Made by a program: the position numbers and the translations under genes. Positions 44,117 through 53,717 of a stretch of DNA of 64,000 nt are shown here, piece after piece. The stretch is from Coix lacryma-jobi var. lacryma-jobi (lineage: Eukaryota; Streptophyta; Magnoliopsida; Poales; Poaceae), in NCBI GenBank assembly GCA_009763385.1, contig CM019831.1, positions 19,060,080 through 19,124,079 of the forward strand, given 5' to 3'. Under the pieces are notes generated by a model. The model was not told the DNA's origin. It did no database searches and saw only the letters and a program-made list of their open reading frames with translations. Each line of letters begins with the position of its first letter. The first letter of the stretch is position 1.

Positions 44117-45221
44117 AGACCTGGTTGTGTGTTGCTCTTCATGACTCGTACATAAAAGAAGTTCAAGAGGGCTGAAGGATGGGTTTTGCTGGATTGTTTA
44201 AGAAATCATATTTTTGGGGATGCTTTTCATATACTTGCTTGTTAAATTGCCTTTCTATGCTTCTTTATTCGTAGATGTCTGATTGTGGAAGCTAGGGCTA
44301 AGTCTTTGTCAGTTGGCCTTCTTCATCCAGATCCATTGTCAATATACAACATGACTAAAAGTAGAAAATATAGTGCTGATTATCTAGAATTTTGCCTAAG
44401 GAAATATGCCAGCAAGAATTTTTTGATGTTTGTGCATAACGTAGGCGGGCACTGGCTTGCTGTTGTCATCGCTCCTAAGTGGAAGAAGGTTCTGTACCTT
44501 GACTCCCTTAGAGGCTCGAAGGATAATTTGGATCCATTAAAATCTATTATAGATGAGTGAGTACTTTCTAACCTAGAATTGACCAATGATGTATTTCTCT
44601 CTCTTAATTATGTTACTGGAAGTAAAAAAAGAATGTGATAACAACTTATTGTATATGTATAGGGCTTTTGACTGCTTCCAACCCAGGCTGAAGAAGGGGT
44701 AGCAAAAAGTTTAGTTAACCCATGCCACCAAAATTCGAGTAAGTAGTGTTTGACTTCCACTTGTCAAGTAGTATGTGTTTCAATTTAGTTATTAACCAAT
44801 GTGTCTCATGTTTACAATGCCAACAACGAGGTGTGGACAACACATGTGGGTTCTTTAGGAACTACAATTTGATGTGAGTAATGGAATAGGCCGATTTGCA
44901 TAATGCTAAGGTAAAAAGTGCAGCTTATACCTACCCTTATTTGTCAACAAAGAACATGCGCAACTTCATCTTAATTAGACCTACCTTTCTTTGTCTTAGG
45001 CCCTTGAGCTGCTGCTGCCTGAAATCGACAAGGTGGCCATTAGAGAGAAGGTGGCCTTGTTAATTTTAAGAGCTCTTTACTGAGTATTTTTTTTTGACAC
45101 TCGACAAAGAATTTCTCTGTCGAGTGTTTTTTTCTGAGTGTATTTTATTTGGCACTCGACAAAGAGTTTCTTTGCCGAGTGCCTGAAAATTACACTCGAT
45201 AAAGATGGATTCTCCAGTAGT
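44117..45221 (+). mobile_element. Right part of the oldest CACTA element
   Basis: This continues the element left of CACTA-1. It has the Ulp1-like protease remnant, then a subterminal region (45060-45210) with cactcgacaaag and tttgccgagtgcc repeats, and ends tctccagtagt at the insertion point of CACTA-2. With CACTA-2 taken out, the next base (53330, g) completes the terminus ccagtagtg. Its TIR thus starts CACTACTGGAGAATC, close to those of CACTA-1. Confidence 0.75.
44123..44930 (+). pseudogene. Ulp1-like (C48) protease remnant of the oldest CACTA
   Basis: Pieces of a SUMO-protease-like domain, as often carried by plant CACTA elements. A short exon reads VALHDSYIKEVQEG (44135-44175). The main exon (about 44276-44560) contains VGLLHPDPLS, the active-site histidine in GGHWLAVVIAP and LYLDSLRG with the aspartate. 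A later part (about 44815-44900) has QQRGVDNTCGFF with the glutamine and catalytic cysteine. Stops and shifts separate the pieces (for example after LKKG near 44700), so it cannot make a full enzyme. The catalytic residues survive in the pieces, but the gene as a whole is dead. Confidence 0.7.
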
Positions 45222-45480
45222 CACTACTACAGAAACATGTCTTTAACCCCGGTCGGCAAGGGCCTTTAGCCCCGGTTGCCGAGCCGGGACTACGCTTCCG
45301 GGACTAAAGGCCCCCCCTTTAGTCCCGGCTCTAGCCACCGGGGCTAAAGCCCACCCTTTAGTCCCGGTTGGTAATACCAGCCGGGACTAAAGGGTGCTGC
45401 CAGCGGTGCCCCGCAGCAGCAGCACCCTTTAGTCCCGGCTGGTATTACCAACCGGGACTAAAGGGTCCCTGGTTTTTTCT
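45222..45480. repeat. Left subterminal repeats of CACTA-2
   Basis: Inverted pairs of cctttagtcccggctggtat and ccagccgggactaaaggg, with a diverged outer set (ttagccccgg). The inner part forms a long hairpin at 45355-45470 around a gctgctgc core. Confidence 0.88.
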
Positions 45481-45774
45481 TTTTTATTTTCATTTCAGTT
45501 CTGTTTTTAGTTTTGTTTATTTATTTAATAGGTTTTCTAATATGTATTCTTTGCTGCTAATATATATAATTTATATATATTAGCAGCATAACACAATAAG
45601 CTTATTGCATGCATATATAATTGAACTATAGAACTACATATATATATAAATATGTACATATAAAATTACAAGCAATATATATACATGTAGAAGTTGTCCA
45701 AATATCTATCTACAAAAGTTGTACTCTAAAGTTAGTACTATAAACCTATTACAAGTTGTACTCCATCTAAATAT
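45481..45774. other. AT-rich spacer of CACTA-2
   Basis: AT-rich stretch with tatatat repeats, between the terminal repeats and the Ulp1 remnant. It includes the short inverted pair taatatatataatttatatatatta around 45559-45586. No gene is seen. Confidence 0.5.
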
Positions 45775-46127
45775 CTACAGGGCATACAAATGATCATCAT
45801 TGTTTGGAATCAACGGCTCGTCGGTATTATAGTAGAACTCGCCGTTTGGACTTATGACTTGTTCCCGAAGAAATCCTGCTATTGACTCTTGTATTGCTTT
45901 CAATTGGTCTTGTAGCATCACTTTTTGCTTCAACCAGTCAGTCTTCAATTGGAATTAAAGAAGATATTAGTTATATCTATATTATCAATATTAAGTCTAT
46001 AAAAAATGAAAAGAAACATGTTACGTACTTTGATGATTTCTTCAGGAATTCTATTTGATTCTATCATCATGTACTCGCAAACATAGAATCCACATAAGTT
46101 GGTACCCTGTTTTTGTCTCAAAATCCA
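45775..46127 (-). pseudogene. Ulp1-like protease, C-terminal exons only (CACTA-2)
   Basis: Two minus-strand exons with good GT-AG borders. Exon 46127-46029 reads ILRQKQGTNLCGFYVCEYM, which includes the catalytic cysteine and upstream glutamine of C48 proteases. Exon 45942-45775 reads TDWLKQKVMLQDQL and ends YYNTDEPLIPNNDDHLYAL. The upstream part with the catalytic histidine and aspartate is missing: beyond 46127 there are only telomere-like repeats. So this is a truncated gene. Confidence 0.72.
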
Positions 46128-46315
46128 CTGTAGAATGAAAAGATTTATCTCGTAATAAAGATATGATATATGACATGATATAATAAAGATACACGTACAT
46201 TGACGAAGGTGTAAACTTACTGGTAGTCGTGGCTTTATTGTAAGTGGGGCCTTACACTGACTCATATGTTCCCGAGCAATGAATTTTTCCCAAACCCTAA
46301 TCCGGCCAATGAAAC

Positions 46316-46655
46316 ATTAATGGTTTTGGTCTTGGGTTTAAGGTTTCGGGGTTTAGGGTTTCGGGGTTTATGGTTTGAGGGTTTAGGGTTATGGTTTCAG
46401 GTTTTACGGTTTCGGGGTTTAGGGGTACGTGGTTTCGGGGTTTAGGGTTTCGGGGTTTAGGGGTTCGGGGTTGTGGGGTTTAGAGTTTCAGGGTTTAGGG
46501 GTTGCGGGGTTTAGGGTTTTAGGGTTTAGGGGTTCGGGGTTTCGGGGTTTCGGGGTTTAGGGGTTTCGGGGTTTTGGGGTTCGGGGTTGCGGGGTTTAGG
46601 TTCGAGGGTTTAGGGTTAGGGTTTCAGGTTTTGGGGTTTCGAGTTTTAGGCAATT
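46316..46655. repeat. Degenerate telomere-like repeat (GGGTTTA/GGGTTTC)
   Basis: About 340 bases of ggtttagggtttcgggg-like units on the plus strand, with many perfect TTTAGGG heptamers (plant telomere unit) mixed with TTTCGGG and TTCGGGG variants. It lies within CACTA-2 between the protease remnant and a GC-rich block. Confidence 0.85.
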
Positions 46656-47519
46656 CATAAAAATAACATGACAATAACATATATTCGTAAAGAGTAATAA
46701 ATACATGTTCCGACATGGCACATGATTTTCTATGAACACATATTTCTAAGAGTAATAAATACATGTTTAAACATATCCTTGTCACGTGATTTACACACCG
46801 TGGACGAGAACGACGACGGCGGACAGCAGCGAGGATGACGACGGTGCGGATGACTGTGGACGGCGGCGAGGTCGGTGCAGCGGTCACCAGGACTACAGGT
46901 CGAACACATATTTGTTAGGTTAAAAAACATATATATGATTTTCCTTTTTCTATAAATATATCTATTCATATTCATTATTTGTATATATCTATTTCTAGAA
47001 AAGAAGAAATGAAAAAGTTAAATAGAAAATAATCTATAAATATATATATCTATTTATATTTATTATATATATATCACTTTCTATTTCTAAATACATATAT
47101 ATTTAGTTTCTATATATATCTATTTATATGTCACTTTCTATATTTAGTTTCTAGATATATATTTCTTTTTCATTTCTTTTTTTTTACACTCTCACACACC
47201 CACTGCTGGACACTGCAACACACGCACACCACGCACACTGCACACGCACACACACGCACAGGCCGTACGGCAGCGGCGCGGAGGACGGCGACGGCGGCGC
47301 GGAGGACGGCGGCGAGGACGACGCTGTACGGCGGCAGAGGGCAGTGAGGCCGAGGAGGACGGCGGCGCGGAGCTCGACGGCGAGGAGGACGGCGGCGCGG
47401 AGCTCGACGGCGAGGAGGACGGCGGCGCGGTCAGAGGCTCGTCGGCGAGGTGAGGGCGGCGGCGCGGGGCAAACGTCGATCTGGCCAAGAAGATTGGAGG
47501 GCACTGTGCCCTGTGCCCT
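46656..47519. repeat. GC-rich/AT-rich spacer with 30-bp tandem repeats
   Basis: 46780-46900 and 47250-47480 are GC-rich with repeated gacggcggcg words; 47358-47440 holds about three copies of a unit like cgaggaggacggcggcgcggagctcga. Between them 46920-47180 is AT-rich with tatatctattt repeats. Frames on both strands are repeat-driven. This may be the promoter side of the lost protease gene or a captured fragment; no gene can be supported. Confidence 0.55.
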
Positions 47520-47825
47520 ATATACCCGGGAGGGCCTTTAGTCCCGGGGCGTATTACGCACCGGGACTAAAGACCCTTTAGTCCCGGTGCGTAATACGCC
47601 CCGGGACTAAAGGGTTGGACCTTTAGTCCCGGGCGGGCTTACGCACCGGGACTAAAGGGGTCTTTAGTCCCGGTGCGTAAGACGGCCCGGGACTAAAGGG
47701 TTCTTTCGCGCCACAGTTTTGGCCTTTAGTCCCAGGCGGGCTTACGCACCGGGACTAAAGGGGTCTTTAGTCCCGGTGCGTAAGACGGCCCGGGACTAAA
47801 GGGTTCTTTCCCGCCACAGTTTTGG
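47520..47825. repeat. Internal cluster of TTTAGTCCCGG hairpins
   Basis: Three near-perfect palindromes with 20-bp arms, such as cttacgcaccgggactaaag and its inverse around ggggt. The last two lie in a tandem duplication of about 96 bp, each copy ending ccgccacagttttgg or cgccacagttttgg. The units match the subterminal repeats of CACTA-2 though they lie 2.3 kb inside, so they may mark the end of an element once nested here. Confidence 0.8.
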
Positions 47826-48413
47826 GTTTTCAGTATTTTGGGTTTTGTATTAAGTTTCCTCTATATAAATATGTTGTAATTCTTGTTAATTGCATAGTAA
47901 ATTGAACAGTAGGCACAAAATTACTTAAAAATAACAGTTGTATATCCTTTAACCTTATTGTATAGTAGAAAAATTTGTAGCATAAATTCTTTTCTTTTTT
48001 TATAATAACGAATATAAATGTAAATAACCATTGATATTTGGTTAATGCAAAAATGTAATGTTCAATTTAAATTTAAAAAATTGTTGGCTTTCAATAGAAA
48101 ATTTATTTTCATATCATTTGGACGTTAATCTTTTATTTAAAACCTAAACAATCATTGCCCAATTTTGTTATACGCGACAGATGCAGTAGTTTTAGATTTT
48201 TAAATTTAGTTTTTTCAAATATATCTTAAATCTTTCTAATTGAACAGAAAATTGAATATTTGATATACTTTCTTTTAAAAAATAGTATGAGATTCACATC
48301 TAGAGAAGCACATAAATCAATGATCACTACTACTAAATATATATATAAATCCATTATCAAATAAATGAAGTCTTAATTAATTAATTATTACATAATATAT
48401 TTACAACCCACTA
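47826..48413. other. AT-rich region downstream of TNP2
   Basis: About 590 AT-rich bases beyond the TNP2 stop on the minus strand, probably its 3' UTR and spacer. No gene is seen. Confidence 0.5.
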
Positions 48414-51400
48414 TTAAGCGGGCACAACTGTGAACCTCCTCTTGACATATGTCCCTTGGTTATGATCATTCCTTAACCATGGAGTTTCCTCATTGTTTAA
48501 CAAAATGCTTGGGTCTTTGTTCACTTTGAATGGCGGAATTCGATCATCTCTTTCATAATCACCTGACATGTCTGACTTGTCCTCAATTCCGACAATGTTT
48601 CTTTTCCCTGAAAGAACTATATGGCGCTTTGGCTCGTTGACGATCGAGTTGTTATCATTTTTCCCTCTTTTTGGTTTTGTAGACATGTCTTTCACATAGA
48701 ACACTTGACTCACATCTGCGGCAAGGACAAATGGTTCGTCTTTGTACCCAATATTGTTGAGGTCCACTGATGTCATCCCATACTCCTTGTCGACTGTTAC
48801 CCCACCTCCGGTACCGGTCATCTTGACCCATTTACACCGGAACAAAGGGACTTTAAAATTAGGTGCGTAGTCTAGTTCCCATATGTCATGTATGCGGCCA
48901 TAATATGTTTGTTTGTTCCCATTTGGATCCGTGGCATCCACGCGTACACCACTGTTTTGGTTGGTGCTCCTTGCGTCTTGGGCTACTGTGTAAAATGTAT
49001 TCCCATTGATCTCGTACCCTTTGTACGTGCTGATATGCCACGATGGTTGTCTGGCCAACAAATAAAGCTGCTCATCTATGTTGTCATCACCCAGACATTG
49101 TTTTCGCAACCAATCGCCGAAGGTTTGCACGTGCTGACGTGTAATCCAAGATTCACTCTTCCCGGGCCACTTGGATCGAAGGAAATCCTTATGTACCTCG
49201 ATATATGGATCTACCAATGAGGAGTTCTGTAGAACTGTGTAGTGTGCTTTATCGAAGTAATCGTCTCCTGTACCGATATATGTTTTCTTCCCTAGTGTTC
49301 CCTTGCCACTGAGTCTGCCCTCGTGTCGCGATTCAGGAATGCCAATCGGGTCAAGGTCTGGAATAAAGTCCACACAAAACTCTATGACCTCCTCTGTTCC
49401 GTAGCCCTGGGCGATGCTTCCTTCAGGCCGAGAACGGTTATTAACATATTTTTTCAGGACACTCATGAACCTCTCGAATGGGAACATGGTGTGTAGGAAC
49501 ACAGGACCGAGAATAATGATCTCCTTGACCAGGTGAACTAGGAGGTGTGTCATGATATCAAAGAAGGATGGAGGGAACACCAACTCAAAGCTGACGAGAC
49601 ATTGAACGACATCATTCTGCAAAGTAGAAAGTTCCTCTGGATTGATTGCCTTTTGTGAAATTGAATTGAGGAATGCACATAGCTTCACGGTGGCTTGACG
49701 TACATGTGGAGGTAGAATTCCTCTTAGAGCAACAGGAAGCAATTGGGTCATAAGCACATGGCAGTCATGGGACTTCAAGTTTTGGAACTTCTTCTCTGGC
49801 ACATTAATTATTCTCTTTATATTGGAGGAGAATCCAGATGGGACCTTGATGCTGTTAAGGCATTCAAACATGCTTTCCTTTTCTTCTCTGCTAAGAGTGT
49901 AGCTAGCAGGGCTTAAGTACTGGCGCCCGTCATCTGTCTTCTCCGGATGCAAGTTGTCTCGTTCTTTCATGCGCTGCAAGTCCTGTCGTGCTTCAAGTGA
50001 ATCCTTAGGCTTTCCGTAGACACCCATGAATCCAAGCAGGTTCACACAAAGGTTCTTTGTCAGGTGCATCACGTCGATCGCATGGCGGACCTCTAGGACA
50101 TGCCAGTAGGGTAGCTCCCAGAATATGGACTTCTTCTTCCACATGGGTGCGTGTCCCGAAGCGTCTTTAGGAACAGGTTCGCTGCCCCGTCCCTTTCCAA
50201 ATACTACTTTCGTATCCTTCACCATTTCAAGTATATCATCTCCGGTTCGGTTACGAGGCTTGGTTTGGTGGTCTGCCTTACCTTTAAAATGTTTGCCTTT
50301 CTTTCTTACTGGGTGGCCCACAGGAAGAAACCGACGGTGCCCAACATACACGACCTTCCGACAGTTTTTCAAAAATAAACTATCAAGGTCTTCAAAACAG
50401 TGTGTGCATGCATTATATCCCTTGTTTGTCTGGCCTGAAAGATTACTTAGAGCCGGCCAATCATTGATTGTTACGAACAATAAGGCTCGCAGGTCAAAGT
50501 GTTCCTGTTTGTACTCATCCCACACGCGTATGCCTGGTTTGCTCCATAGAAGTAGAAGTTCCTCAACTAATGGCCTCAGGTAGACATCGATGTCGTTGCC
50601 AGGTTGCTTCGGCCCTTGGATGAGCAACGGCATCATAATGAACTTCCGCTTCATGCATAACCACGGAGGAAGGTTGTAGATACATAGAGTAACTGGCCAA
50701 GTGCTATGACTACTGCTTTGCTCTGCAAAAGGATTAAAACCATCCGTACTTAAAGCGAACCTCAAGTTTCTAGCCTCATCTGCAAACTCTGGGAATTCTC
50801 TATCTATCGCTCTCCACTGGGATCCATCAGCTGGGTGCCTCAGCATATTGTCTACCTTACGGTCTTCTTTGTGCCACCGCAACATCTTTGCATTGTCCTT
50901 ATTTCTGAACAAACGTTTCAAGCGTGGTATTATAGGAGCATACCACATAACCTTGGCAAGGATTTTCTTCCTGCTTGGACGTTCTTCACCCTCTACGTCG
51001 CCAGGATCATCTCGCCTTATCTTATACCGTGATGCTTCACATACCGGGCATGCATCCAAATTCTCATATTCCTCCCCACGGTACAGGATGCAGTCATTAG
51101 GACATGCGTGTATCTGCTGGATTTCTAATCCCAAAGGGCAGATGACCTGTTTTGCTTCGTACGTAGTGGTGGGCAATTCGCTCGATTTCGGAAGCATCTT
51201 TTTCATTATCTTCAATAACTGCCCAAATGCTTTATCGGATGTACCATTCTTTGCCTTCCATTGCAGCAGTTCTAGCGTAGTACCCAGCTTTTTTTGGCCA
51301 TCTTCAGCAGTGGGATATAACAATTTCCTATGATCCTCTAGCATGCGCTCAAACTTGACCTTCTCCTTGTCACTTTCACATTTACTTTGTGCATCACGAA

Positions 51401-51806
51401 TGGCATCACCAAGAGCATCAACATCAGCTGTCACATCTTCTGTCGCTGCCGCATCTTCTTCATCATCTCCCCCCATTGCATCATCATCAAAGGCACCGTA
51501 CTGAGCAATAATATCAACGTGGGCCAATTCTTCTTCACCTTTTTCACCATCATCCATTACAACCCCCCTTCCTCCATGTTTTGTCCAACAAATATAGTTT
51601 GTTACGAAACCCGACTTCAACAAATGCGTATGAAGAGTCCTTGGGCATGAATATTCCTTCAAATTCTTACAGACGGCGCATGGGCAGCACATGAAACCAT
51701 CCTGCTTGTTTGCCTCAGCCACACCTAAGAAATAGTGCACGCCAGCAATGAACTCTTTGGAGCGGCGATCGACATTATACATCCAATTGCGTGACAACAT
51801 CTGCAT
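48414..51806 (-). CDS. CACTA-2 TNP2 transposase, 1130 codons, open
   Basis: The transposase of an En/Spm-type element, without intron or stop. Domains in order: transposase-associated zinc domain (about 8-85, with NWMYNVDRRSKEF and CCPCAVCKN); the Transposase_21 core with LSTDGFNPF near 355, PGNDIDVYLRPLVEEL, TINDWPALSNLSG near 449, the cysteine pair CTHCFEDL, and AIDVMHLTKN near 580; DUF4218 (about 640-800, KSHDCHVLMTQLLPVALRG and FPPSFFDIMTHLL); DUF4216 (about 930-1040, YYGRIHDIWELDY); and the family end YVKRRFTVVPA. The first ATG or the one two codons on could start it. This is full length for the family, and an active enzyme is plausible. The third acidic residue of the catalytic site was not pinned down. 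Confidence 0.93.
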   Translation of the reverse strand: MQMLSRNWMYNVDRRSKEFIAGVHYFLGVAEANKQDGFMCCPCAVCKNLKEYSCPRTLHTHLLKSGFVTNYICWTKHGGRGVVMDDGEKGEEELAHVDIIAQYGAFDDDAMGGDDEEDAAATEDVTADVDALGDAIRDAQSKCESDKEKVKFERMLEDHRKLLYPTAEDGQKKLGTTLELLQWKAKNGTSDKAFGQLLKIMKKMLPKSSELPTTTYEAKQVICPLGLEIQQIHACPNDCILYRGEEYENLDACPVCEASRYKIRRDDPGDVEGEERPSRKKILAKVMWYAPIIPRLKRLFRNKDNAKMLRWHKEDRKVDNMLRHPADGSQWRAIDREFPEFADEARNLRFALSTDGFNPFAEQSSSHSTWPVTLCIYNLPPWLCMKRKFIMMPLLIQGPKQPGNDIDVYLRPLVEELLLLWSKPGIRVWDEYKQEHFDLRALLFVTINDWPALSNLSGQTNKGYNACTHCFEDLDSLFLKNCRKVVYVGHRRFLPVGHPVRKKGKHFKGKADHQTKPRNRTGDDILEMVKDTKVVFGKGRGSEPVPKDASGHAPMWKKKSIFWELPYWHVLEVRHAIDVMHLTKNLCVNLLGFMGVYGKPKDSLEARQDLQRMKERDNLHPEKTDDGRQYLSPASYTLSREEKESMFECLNSIKVPSGFSSNIKRIINVPEKKFQNLKSHDCHVLMTQLLPVALRGILPPHVRQATVKLCAFLNSISQKAINPEELSTLQNDVVQCLVSFELVFPPSFFDIMTHLLVHLVKEIIILGPVFLHTMFPFERFMSVLKKYVNNRSRPEGSIAQGYGTEEVIEFCVDFIPDLDPIGIPESRHEGRLSGKGTLGKKTYIGTGDDYFDKAHYTVLQNSSLVDPYIEVHKDFLRSKWPGKSESWITRQHVQTFGDWLRKQCLGDDNIDEQLYLLARQPSWHISTYKGYEINGNTFYTVAQDARSTNQNSGVRVDATDPNGNKQTYYGRIHDIWELDYAPNFKVPLFRCKWVKMTGTGGGVTVDKEYGMTSVDLNNIGYKDEPFVLAADVSQVFYVKDMSTKPKRGKNDNNSIVNEPKRHIVLSGKRNIVGIEDKSDMSGDYERDDRIPPFKVNKDPSILLNNEETPWLRNDHNQGTYVKRRFTVVPA

Positions 51807-51881
51807 TAAATATTACAACCATGCACTTAGTAGTTTCTCATGTTATTGCACAACACTCATGACATCACATGATTGATTAAT

Positions 51882-52418
51882 TCAAACAAGCTTGACTACA
51901 ACGAAGACTATCGCAGCTAGCACTAAAAAAACTAAAAATAAAATACACTTAAGCAACATAATTAGATTGCGTCCGATCCCAACTAAAATAGACAGATCAT
52001 TCGCTTCATCAGCATGGATGGGCTGCTGCCGCTGACTCACTGCCTCATCACCTTCAGCGGCAACCTCCTGTGCAACAGAATTTCGTACGTGCTGAACGTA
52101 CTCTTCCTCCCAGTACCAACCTTTACATCCGCCGGTGCCCTCCCACTGCAATTAGAACAAAGAATAAGAAATTTAAACAACATCATCAAGCAAAACCGAT
52201 ACGAATGAACCATATTAATCAAATGCGGGTAAATAATAACCCACCTCATGGTCCGGACACTTGTAGAATATACGACCCTTGTTGATTCCCTCTTTTCTCA
52301 CTCGGTACTCCTTCACAATCTTCTGCTTACACTCGCCGCAAGCAATGAGAGGAAGATCCGGCCGCAAACGCCTCGGATCCCGATGATGAGAGGCTGTGGA
52401 CCCGGTCACAGTTGCCAT
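51882..52418 (-). CDS. GRF-type zinc-finger protein with C-terminal membrane helix, carried by CACTA-2
   Basis: Two exons: 52418-52245 and 52145-51882, with GAG^GTGGGT and TTGCAG^TGGG borders in matching phase, giving about 145 residues. The zinc finger has CGECKQK, a GRIFYKCPDH core and GGCKGWYWEEEY, the grass GRF finger pattern for binding single-stranded nucleic acid. After a glutamine-rich part the protein ends in a strongly hydrophobic helix, LKCILFLVFLVLAAIVFVVV. It lies between the TNP2 gene and the right end of CACTA-2 on the same strand, 75 bases upstream of TNP2. It may be a captured host gene or a regular accessory of this CACTA group. Role unknown. Confidence 0.8.
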
Positions 52419-52984
52419 CTACTATATCCATGCTCATTTTTTAAACTATTACATGCAAATTCCTAATTTCCTAAACAATTATAAATAAAAAAGACTCTAA
52501 ATTTACCTATTTGTTTAGATAATCGAAAAATATGACATAACAATACCAATTTCCACATTGTCTATTCTCTATATTTATTGTTGCAAACTATTATAAATTC
52601 CACATTTTTTAAAGAAAATAAACTAAAAAGACACTAAAATTCAATATTACTCGTCTTGCATAAGTATGAAATATAGAATGGATACTTCCTAGCAGTAGAA
52701 AACTATCAAGTGATTGTGATGAACCAATTTAAACTACTCAACTCTCCCTGTTTGTTCTTGCAAACTATATATTTTAATTAAAGTCCTCTCATATTCAAAA
52801 GAAATGGTAGGAGATAGAAATAGTTACCTCTAAACGTAAAGAGACGATGATGGAGTCGAAGAAGATCACCAATTGACGCCGGAGACGAAGAACAATGAAG
52901 AACAAAGCAATAGCAACAGGCAAGAACAAGCAAGAAGCTCACTGAAATTTGAATGTCTCTGGCTCGGGGGAGGAAGAAGTTGGC
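52419..52984. other. Upstream region of the CACTA-2 genes
   Basis: AT-rich stretch upstream of the GRF gene, changing at about 52840 to a purine-rich part with gaagaacaatgaagaac repeats. It should hold the promoter of the minus-strand genes. No other gene is seen. Confidence 0.5.
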
Positions 52985-53326
52985 AGGTTATAAGCCGGGG
53001 AGTTTTAGTCCCGGTTTGTATAAAAAACTGGGGCTAAAAGGTGAACATTTATCCCGGGGCAAGCCACAAACCGTGGCTAACTCTTTAGTCCCGGTCCGTG
53101 GCACCAACCGGGACTAAAGAGTGCCCTTTAGTCCCGGCTGGTAACACGGACCGGGACTAAAGGGTCCCTGCCCCGGCGGCGGGGCGCAGTAGCCGTTGGG
53201 GCAGGCCCTTTAGTCCCGGTTCGTGTTACCGACCGGGACTAAAGGGTCTATTAGTCCCGGGCGGCATAAACGCCGAGACTAAAGACGATTTTGAGAATCG
53301 GCCTATGACCCTGTTCTGTAGTAGTG
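52985..53326. repeat. Right subterminal repeats and terminus of CACTA-2
   Basis: Inverted pairs of ctttagtcccggtccgtg and ccgggactaaagag, plus more diverged forms (gttttagtcccgg), ending ctgttctgtagtagtg. Confidence 0.88.
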
Positions 53327-53433
53327 AGTGATGAGCTAATAGAATACCTAAAATAACTTGCTGCTCTTCATTGTGCCGCCGCTGCTACTTGTTACATTGC
53401 TCTGAATAAAATGTTGGTGACCGAAACATACAA

Positions 53434-53714
53434 CACTATAAGAAATGGTTGGTTTTTTGACATAAAATCTATTTGTGACGCTGGTTTTTTTACGCTAATT
53501 ATGATATAGTTATGTGAATTATGACATTAGTTATGTGAATTATGACATCAGTTATGTGTAGTGTACTATGACAAAAGTGCAATGTCAACATAACTAATGT
53601 CAAAAGTTCACATAATTATGTCATAATTCACATAACTATGTCATAATTAACGTTAAAAAACCAATGTCACAGATGGATGATTTTATGTCAAAAAACCAAC
53701 CATTTCTTGTAGTG
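53434..53714. mobile_element. 281-bp CACTA-like MITE, TSD CAA
   Basis: The left end cactataagaaatggttgg and the right end match with one mismatch in 19 and continue as an inverted repeat through ttttttgacataaaatc. The triplet CAA flanks both sides (53431-53433 and 53715-53717). Inside are inverted copies of tatgtgaattatgacat, so the whole folds back. No coding capacity. Confidence 0.88.
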
Positions 53715-53717
53715 CAA

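Larger units (their letters stand above)
45222..53326 (-). mobile_element. CACTA-2, En/Spm-type DNA transposon, 8.1 kb
   Basis: Ends share CACTACTACAGAA (45222-45234, and inverse at 53314-53326). The flanking triplet AGT occurs at 45219-45221 and 53327-53329. Both subterminal regions are full of TTTAGTCCCGG / CCGGGACTAAA repeats. The genes lie on the minus strand: a GRF zinc-finger gene, an open TNP2 transposase and a truncated Ulp1-like protease. It is inserted in the last bases of an older CACTA. With an open TNP2 but no complete TNP1-like gene it may be only partly autonomous. Confidence 0.92.

Noticed and set aside
46316..46655. A chromosome end or true telomere
   Set aside because: The repeats are degenerate, short and enclosed by CACTA-2 sequence on both sides.
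48414..51806. Loss of a catalytic acidic residue in CACTA-2 TNP2 (DVMHLTKN where CACTA-1 has DVMHTEKN)
   Set aside because: From memory, other TNP2 proteins of this group also read LTKN here, so it is probably a clade difference, not a defect.
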